A stretch of DNA of 8,994 nucleotides from contig WFUQ01000184.1 of NCBI GenBank assembly GCA_015484935.1, positions 1-8,994 on the forward strand, written 5' to 3'. The notes below the pieces were generated by a model. That model saw only the letters and a program-made list of their open reading frames with translations, did no database searches and was not told where the DNA came from. Position numbers and translations under genes: made by a program. Below are positions 5,561 to 8,994 of the stretch, one piece after another (positions within the stretch are counted from its first letter, which is position 1; every line of letters starts with the position of its first letter). The DNA comes from Gammaproteobacteria bacterium. GTDB taxonomy: Bacteria > Pseudomonadota > Gammaproteobacteria > SZUA-229.

Positions 5561-6966
5561 GCTTGATGATCGAAGCAATCTATTTCGTGACAGCCGCGGT
5601 GTTCATCGTCGGGCTGAAACAGATGTCATCACCGGTCACCGCACATCGCGGTATCGTGTGGGCCGGTATCGCTATGGTGATCGCATCGGTCGCGACCTTC
5701 GGTGCACCGCAGATCCATATCAGCATGGATTTTGCTGACAGCCCCAACTTTATCCTGATGGTGCTCGCTATCGCACTGGGTTCAGCAGTCGCTTATATCT
5801 CAGCCAAGAAAGTGGCGATGACCGATATGCCGCAGATGATCGCCATGTATAACGGCATGGGTGGTGGTGCAGCCGCTGCCATCGCGGCAGTCGAACTGGT
5901 CAAATTATCTGACGGTGGGGCATCGCATGGTGTCGTCATCCAGACACTGGCTGTGCTGGGTGCAGTCATCGGTGCGGTCTCGTTCTCCGGTTCGGCGATC
6001 GCCTTCGCCAAGTTACAGGGCATCATGCGCAAGACTTTCCGACTGCCAGCGCATCAACTGGTTAACATCGGTCTGTTCATCGCGGTCTGTGTCACCGGTT
6101 ACTGGGTGGCGACGGGTAGCCCGGTCAGTTTCAATGAAGTCATCCTCTTCTTCGTGCTGGCACTGGTGCTCGGTATCATGGTAACCACGCCTATCGGCGG
6201 GGCCGATATGCCGGTCGTCATCTCCCTGTTCAATGCGCTCACCGGTCTGGCGGTCGCTTTCGAAGGCTTCGTGCTGGACAATGCGGCCATGATCATCGCC
6301 GGTACCGTGGTCGGTTCTTCCGGTACTTTGCTGACCCAGTTGATGGCGAAAGCCATGAACCGCCCAATCTCGAATGTGTTGTTCAGCAGCTTCGGTAGTG
6401 ATGGCGGTGAAGCTGCAGAAGAAGAGATCGAAGGCAGCATGAAAGAAGTGCAGGCGCAGGATGCCGCTATCATGATGGCATATGCCGACAAGGTCATCAT
6501 CGTGCCGGGTTACGGCATGGCAGTGGCGCAGGCACAGCACAAACTGAAAGAGATGGAAGACCTGTTGACCGCGCGCGGTGTCGATGTGAAATATGCCATC
6601 CATCCTGTAGCAGGGCGTATGCCGGGCCACATGAATGTCTTGCTGGCGGAAGCGGGTGTGGATTATGACCGCATCCTCGATCTGGACGAGATCAATCCGG
6701 AATTCCCGACCGCAGATGTCGCGCTGGTCATCGGTGCAAACGATGTGGTGAACCCGGTAGCGAGGTCGAATCCGGACAGTCCTATCTACGGCATGCCTAT
6801 CCTGGATGCAGATAAGGCGCAGAACACTATCGTGATCAAACGCGGCAAGGGTGCGGGTTTCTCGGGTATCGAAAACCACCTGTTCTATGCCGATAATACG
6901 CGCATGTTATACGGTGATGGTCAGAAGGCAGTGGCAGAGCTGATCGCGGGTATCAAGGAACTGTAG
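5557..6966 (+). CDS. pntB: NAD(P) transhydrogenase subunit beta (PntB)
   Basis: PntB has 469 residues and joins the rest of the membrane proton channel (domain II, about residues 1-260, many hydrophobic spans) to the NADP(H)-binding domain III at the C terminus (about 290-469). Domain II motifs include MTDMPQMIAMYNGMGGG (88-104) and GGADMPVVISLFNALTG (214-230) with conserved N226. Domain III shows VPGYGMAVAQAQH (316-328), the nucleotide-binding HPVAGRMPGHMNVLLAEA (349-366), GANDVVNPVA (393-402) and IKRGKGAGFSGIENHLFY (427-444) for the 2'-phosphate. With PntAA and PntAB it drives NADPH formation from NADH using the proton gradient. Its ATG overlaps the pntAB stop, with GGGAGAGA just upstream. 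The proton-channel histidine known as His91 in E. coli PntB is aligned with Asn99 here, which may mark the split-type subfamily. Confidence 0.97.
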   Translation: MSLMIEAIYFVTAAVFIVGLKQMSSPVTAHRGIVWAGIAMVIASVATFGAPQIHISMDFADSPNFILMVLAIALGSAVAYISAKKVAMTDMPQMIAMYNGMGGGAAAAIAAVELVKLSDGGASHGVVIQTLAVLGAVIGAVSFSGSAIAFAKLQGIMRKTFRLPAHQLVNIGLFIAVCVTGYWVATGSPVSFNEVILFFVLALVLGIMVTTPIGGADMPVVISLFNALTGLAVAFEGFVLDNAAMIIAGTVVGSSGTLLTQLMAKAMNRPISNVLFSSFGSDGGEAAEEEIEGSMKEVQAQDAAIMMAYADKVIIVPGYGMAVAQAQHKLKEMEDLLTARGVDVKYAIHPVAGRMPGHMNVLLAEAGVDYDRILDLDEINPEFPTADVALVIGANDVVNPVARSNPDSPIYGMPILDADKAQNTIVIKRGKGAGFSGIENHLFYADNTRMLYGDGQKAVAELIAGIKEL

Positions 6967-6975
6967 ATAAGATCG

Positions 6976-7006
6976 TACCGGAGCCGATGCTATGCCGACT
7001 CCGGTA
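6976..7006 (+). terminator. Stem-loop after pntB, possible terminator
   Basis: TACCGGAG (6976-6983) and CTCCGGTA (6999-7006) are perfect inverted repeats of 8 bp with a 15-nt loop, starting 9 bases after the pntB stop. The following sequence is only GTTT, so this is a poor intrinsic terminator. It could instead be an mRNA 3'-end stabilising stem. Confidence 0.45.
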
Positions 7007-7026
7007 GTTTGCAGAAAATAACGCAA

Positions 7027-7052
7027 GGAAACTCTGATTAATCAGAGCTTCC
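7027..7052 (-). terminator. Terminator hairpin for the 47-residue membrane protein gene
   Basis: The core CTCTGATTAATCAGAG (7032-7047) is a perfect palindrome, extended by GGAA/TTCC arms (7027-7030 and 7049-7052). The bases between core and arms (7031, 7048) give a G.U wobble in RNA made from the minus strand but an A/C mismatch in plus-strand RNA. An unbroken 11-bp stem with a UUAA loop therefore forms only in the minus transcript. It begins 13 nt after the stop of the small minus-strand gene, and the U-containing stretch TTGCGTTATTTT follows. It may also stop read-through from pntB. Confidence 0.5.
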
Positions 7053-7065
7053 GCAAGATTTGCGC

Positions 7066-7209
7066 CTAGCCCAACAGCGGTTGCAGCCACTGACTGACCT
7101 GGGAATAGTACCTGTCAGCCACACCGGAAGTGACGGCGATGATGTTCAGTAACATAACGACTGTAGAGATACCCAGCGCGATGAATATATGTTTTTCGAA
7201 GCGAGTCAT
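7066..7209 (-). CDS. Small single-span membrane protein, unknown function (47 aa)
   Basis: This 47-residue protein begins MTRFEKHIFIALG and has one hydrophobic helix, about residues 8-29 (IFIALGISTVVMLLNIIAVTSG). A short basic/acidic N terminus (R3, E5, K6) and a polar, aromatic C-terminal tail ending WLQPLLG flank it. Positive charges before the helix favour N-in, C-out. The start at 7209 is supported by a perfect AAGGAA (7222-7217) 7 nt upstream; the same frame is open to 7314 but the longer N terminus is polar and has no such site. A hairpin follows the stop (7027-7052). Strong ribosome binding site, membrane helix and own terminator make this a likely real gene. I do not recognise the family. 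It converges on pntB and diverges from the ParA-like gene; no functional link is shown. Confidence 0.65.
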   Translation of the reverse strand: MTRFEKHIFIALGISTVVMLLNIIAVTSGVADRYYSQVSQWLQPLLG

Positions 7210-7254
7210 CAGTAAATTCCTTATCGGGTCTGTTTTTACAATTCTGGTTTCGTC

Positions 7255-7277
7255 ACCGGTCTCGAAACTTGACCGGT
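7255..7277. repeat. Inverted repeat ACCGGTC / GACCGGT
   Basis: ACCGGTC (7255-7261) and GACCGGT (7271-7277) are perfect 7-bp inverted arms around a 9-nt spacer. The repeat lies 46 bp upstream of the small membrane gene's start, between it and its possible -10, so it would be in the mRNA leader or act as a repressor site. Each arm contains the palindrome ACCGGT, so the pair is also a direct repeat, as expected for a helix-turn-helix dimer site. Confidence 0.4.
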
Positions 7278-7347
7278 AAGTTATAACTGAAACCGTGTAG
7301 CTGGAATAAGGCAAGTTATATGCCAGCGTAACGATTCAGCTTTTAAC

Positions 7348-7379
7348 CCAGAAAAATCAGAAGGTTATGATTTTTCCGG
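7348..7379. repeat. Long inverted repeat, operator candidate upstream of the ParA-like gene
   Basis: Arms 7348-7359 and 7368-7379 pair at 11 of 12 positions around an 8-nt centre (GAAGGTTA); the inner part is GAAAAATCA / TGATTTTTC. No gene is transcribed into it from either side, so a terminator role is unlikely and a protein-binding site in the divergent promoter region fits better. Confidence 0.4.
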
Positions 7380-7464
7380 CATCGCAGCAGCCTGTGTCAT
7401 CGATTTAAACTGCACAGTGACGGTGCGAGAAGTAATAAAATAGTGCATGTGTTCTGTATTTCAA

Positions 7465-7493
7465 CTGTCTGACTGAAATTTTTTATCTATTAT
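7465..7493 (+). promoter_or_regulatory. Possible sigma-70 promoter for the ParA-like gene
   Basis: TATTAT at 7488-7493 matches five of six -10 bases, and CTGTCT at 7465-7470 is a weak -35 at 17-bp spacing, with T-rich DNA between them. The start of transcription would fall near 7500, about 50 nt before the ATG. Confidence 0.35.
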
Positions 7494-7552
7494 GAGCCTG
7501 TTTCACTTACAATCCATGACGGTAATCAATAAAAACAAAAGGGGCGATATCT

Positions 7553-8191
7553 ATGCGTAGCATCATGGTTTTGAACGCCAAGGGTGGCTGTGGCAAAAGT
7601 ACGATCGCGACCAATCTGGCCAGTTATTATGCCTGGGAGAAGGAGCAGAAAGTGGTGCTCGCAGACTACGACCCGCAGGGTTCCAGTATCGCCTGGCTGG
7701 AAGCTCGCGATGAGCAGTGGCCGGAGATACAGGGCATCGAAGCCTGGAAAGATCCGGTAAAAGCGCCGCGTGATACCGATGTGCTGATCATGGATGCACC
7801 TGCGAGGGTACACGGCAAAGAGCTCACCCAGATGTTACGCAAGGTCGAGACCGTGTTGTTTCCCATCCTGCCGTCGCCGATCGATATCCGTGCTGCCACC
7901 AAATATATGCAGGAGATACAGTCGCACAGTCGTTTCACCAACAAGCAGATCAAGGTCGGTGTCATCGCCAATCGTGTGCGCGAGAACACCATCATCTTTC
8001 AGGAGCTGTTCGACTTCATCAAAAAACTGAAAGTGCCGTACATCGCAACCCTGCGTGACACCCAGAATTACATCAAGGCCGAGGAGCGGGGTGTCGGTAT
8101 CTACGAGATGGCACCTTCGCAGGTATGGCAGGATGTCGAAGCCTGGGAGCCACTGGTGAAATGGCTCAACAGTAAACGCAGCATGCCCTGA
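7553..8191 (+). CDS. ParA/MinD-type ATPase, orphan (no ParB neighbour)
   Basis: This 212-residue protein is of the ParA/Soj/MinD class of P-loop ATPases, which dimerise on ATP and position DNA, protein clusters or organelles by binding nucleoid or membrane. The deviant Walker A box is KGGCGKST (10-17) with signature K10 and K15. Switch I/A' is DYDPQGSS (38-45), and Walker B is VLIMDAPAR (77-85) with D81. The length matches short COG1192 ParA proteins without an N-terminal DNA-binding domain. The start has GGGG (7541-7544) 8 nt upstream; M5 at 7565 is a less likely alternative. No parB gene or parS site is in view; the gene after it encodes a small membrane protein. Orphan ParA-like proteins can place chemoreceptors, carboxysomes or other cargo, and none of these is indicated here. 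Family firm, cargo unknown. Confidence 0.92.
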   Translation: MRSIMVLNAKGGCGKSTIATNLASYYAWEKEQKVVLADYDPQGSSIAWLEARDEQWPEIQGIEAWKDPVKAPRDTDVLIMDAPARVHGKELTQMLRKVETVLFPILPSPIDIRAATKYMQEIQSHSRFTNKQIKVGVIANRVRENTIIFQELFDFIKKLKVPYIATLRDTQNYIKAEERGVGIYEMAPSQVWQDVEAWEPLVKWLNSKRSMP

Positions 8192-8261
8192 TTCTGTGCG
8201 CATGTCTGTTCAGGTCTGGTAAGATGCGCCGCCTCGAATGGCGTAACGGTTTTTGAAAAAC

Positions 8262-8507
8262 ATGTCTCCCGAACTCATAGCACTGTCAGCATTCTCTCTG
8301 GGTATCCCGATGTTCATCATCGGCTGGATATGGAGCATCGTCGTCGCCAAACAGATCAACACCGGCTGGATGCTGGGGAATATCCTGCTGTTGCCTATCC
8401 TGGTATTCACCCTGGTGCACTGGCACAAGGCAAGAAAACCGTTCTACCTGACCTCGGCCGGTCTCGTCCTGATCATCGTCACATTGCTGCTGATCCCGGA
8501 TAGCTGA
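8262..8507 (+). CDS. Small three-helix membrane protein, unknown function (81 aa)
   Basis: From ATG 8262 this gives 81 residues (MSPELIALSAFSLGIPMF...). Three hydrophobic spans are visible: about 5-28 (rich in Ile/Trp), 35-52 (GWMLGNILLLPILVFTLV) and 62-79 (LTSAGLVLIIVTLLLIP). A basic loop HWHKARKP between the second and third is probably cytoplasmic. A TTG three codons upstream (8253) would give 84 residues; neither start has a good Shine-Dalgarno. TAAGAT at 8220-8225 could be a -10, with no clear -35. It lies 70 bp after the ParA-like gene on the same strand and may share its transcript. I do not recognise the family. The consistent hydrophobic pattern and same-strand position support a real gene. 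Confidence 0.65.
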   Translation: MSPELIALSAFSLGIPMFIIGWIWSIVVAKQINTGWMLGNILLLPILVFTLVHWHKARKPFYLTSAGLVLIIVTLLLIPDS

Positions 8508-8529
8508 GGATTCCTCGCAGTTCATCGTC

Positions 8530-8994
8530 ATGTTTATCGCAAGTGATCTGGCGACGTTTCAGTCGTCGTTCGTAACACAGTTGAAGTCCATGTTGTCTGC
8601 CGACGAGCTGGGTGCATTCATCCTGGTACTGGCGAACAGTATGCAGGATGACAACAGTCACACCGTTTTACGTGATGAATTGCAGGTTGTCTTTAACAAA
8701 CACAGAGCAAGGCTGGACGCCGGTATGTTGCAGGCAGCGCCGGACGACGAGCAGGTTTTCAGGTCGCTCTCTGCCACTGATATAGACGAGTATGCTACAT
8801 GGCGCCGTCACAACAAAGGTGACTGGATACAGTTCTACAATCCCCTACGCGCATTACGACCGGCGCGTGTCTCCAATGAAAAGACAGACGGCCTGTTCCG
8901 GGCGTTCGACAATGAGCGTTTTCATTTCAACAAGGCGTTTCTGAAACCTGAGATTTTCTGGAACGGCAAGGTGGCAGGTGCAACATCCTCTTTC
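8530..8994 (+). CDS. Uncharacterised protein, 5' part only (cut by window end)
   Basis: An open frame runs from ATG 8530 to the window edge, 155 codons without a stop, so it is a partial gene. The first ~85 residues look helical and acidic (MFIASDLATFQSSFVTQLKS...). Then comes a conserved-looking part: WRRHNKGDWIQFYNPLRALR (91-110), PARVSNEKTDGLFRAFDNE (111-129) and FHFNKAFLKPEIFWNGKV (131-148). The 'FYNPLRALRPAR' and 'FHFNK-FL--EIFW' patterns remind me of uncharacterised proteins related to HIT-superfamily/Ap4A phosphorylase-like enzymes (DUF4922-like). That is recollection, and the catalytic region would lie beyond the window. The start is 22 bp after the previous stop, with no good Shine-Dalgarno (a distant GAGG at 8506); the frame is also open a little upstream, so the exact start is unsure. 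Same strand as the two genes before it. Confidence 0.7.
   Translation, partial: MFIASDLATFQSSFVTQLKSMLSADELGAFILVLANSMQDDNSHTVLRDELQVVFNKHRARLDAGMLQAAPDDEQVFRSLSATDIDEYATWRRHNKGDWIQFYNPLRALRPARVSNEKTDGLFRAFDNERFHFNKAFLKPEIFWNGKVAGATSSF

Larger units (their letters stand above)
7210..7552. promoter_or_regulatory. Divergent regulatory region between the small membrane protein and ParA-like genes
   Basis: This ~340-bp AT-rich gap holds no gene I can support. It contains two inverted repeats, at 7255-7277 and 7348-7379, and a possible promoter for the ParA-like gene at 7465-7493. TATAAC on the minus strand (about 7286-7281) is a -10-like match for the small gene, without a good -35. Only the inverted repeats are certain; the rest is pattern matching. 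Confidence 0.45.

Noticed and set aside
6013..6879. 288-codon open frame on the minus strand, opposite pntB
   Set aside because: Its product is full of His, Asp and Arg with no domain, and it lies entirely antisense to the well-conserved PntB. It is an effect of codon use.
7210..7314. 35-residue N-terminal extension of the small membrane protein
   Set aside because: Polar, without a ribosome site, and running through the inverted repeat at 7255-7277; the Met at 7209 has an ideal AAGGAA.
1..8994. Search for CRISPR arrays, tRNA or rRNA genes, insertion sequences and att sites
   Set aside because: No regularly spaced repeats, no tRNA-like cloverleaf or rRNA sequence recognised, no transposase or integrase frame, and no flanking duplications seen.

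Overview
The window looks like chromosomal DNA of a free-living gammaproteobacterium with moderate GC. The clues are a HemH of proteobacterial type, a three-gene split proton-translocating transhydrogenase, a YniA-like fructosamine kinase, an outer-membrane protein of the PF13557-like 'transporter' type and a ParA-like ATPase, all with similar base composition. No phage, IS, CRISPR, rRNA or tRNA signals were seen. I cannot name the genus.

Layout. Positions 1-430 are non-coding. The first ~240 bases are strikingly AT-rich (about 29% GC by hand count) and carry two perfect DnaA boxes 12 bp apart, several one-mismatch boxes, three TAAGTTA repeats and a perfect IHF consensus. This is a good candidate replication origin (oriC) or DnaA-controlled region. 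Then come a fructosamine-3-kinase family gene (431-1309, +) and a secreted Met/His-rich outer-membrane barrel protein (1477-2481, +), with a 14-bp perfect palindrome in front of the latter. Convergent to it is an operon-like pair on the minus strand: ferrochelatase hemH (3996-2998) followed by a DUF523/TudS-like Fe-S protein (2990-2475). Divergent from hemH is the pntAA-pntAB-pntB operon (4125-6966, +), whose genes are tightly packed (2-nt gap, then ATGA overlap).

After pntB there is a small minus-strand gene for a 47-residue single-span membrane protein (7209-7066), with its own strong Shine-Dalgarno sequence and a terminator hairpin. A ~340-bp divergent regulatory region with two inverted repeats separates it from a ParA/MinD-type ATPase (7553-8191, +) that has no ParB next to it. 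A three-helix membrane protein (8262-8507, +) and the 5' part of an uncharacterised gene cut by the window edge (8530 onward, +) follow.

How the genes fit together. PntAA/AB/B make a membrane enzyme that uses the proton gradient to turn NADH + NADP+ into NAD+ + NADPH. HemH finishes protoheme synthesis, and the overlapping DUF523 protein is probably co-translated with it. Fructosamine kinase repairs glycated proteins. The outer-membrane protein may handle copper or another soft metal, judging only from its Met/His clusters. The ParA-like protein, the small membrane proteins and the partial gene have no assigned role.
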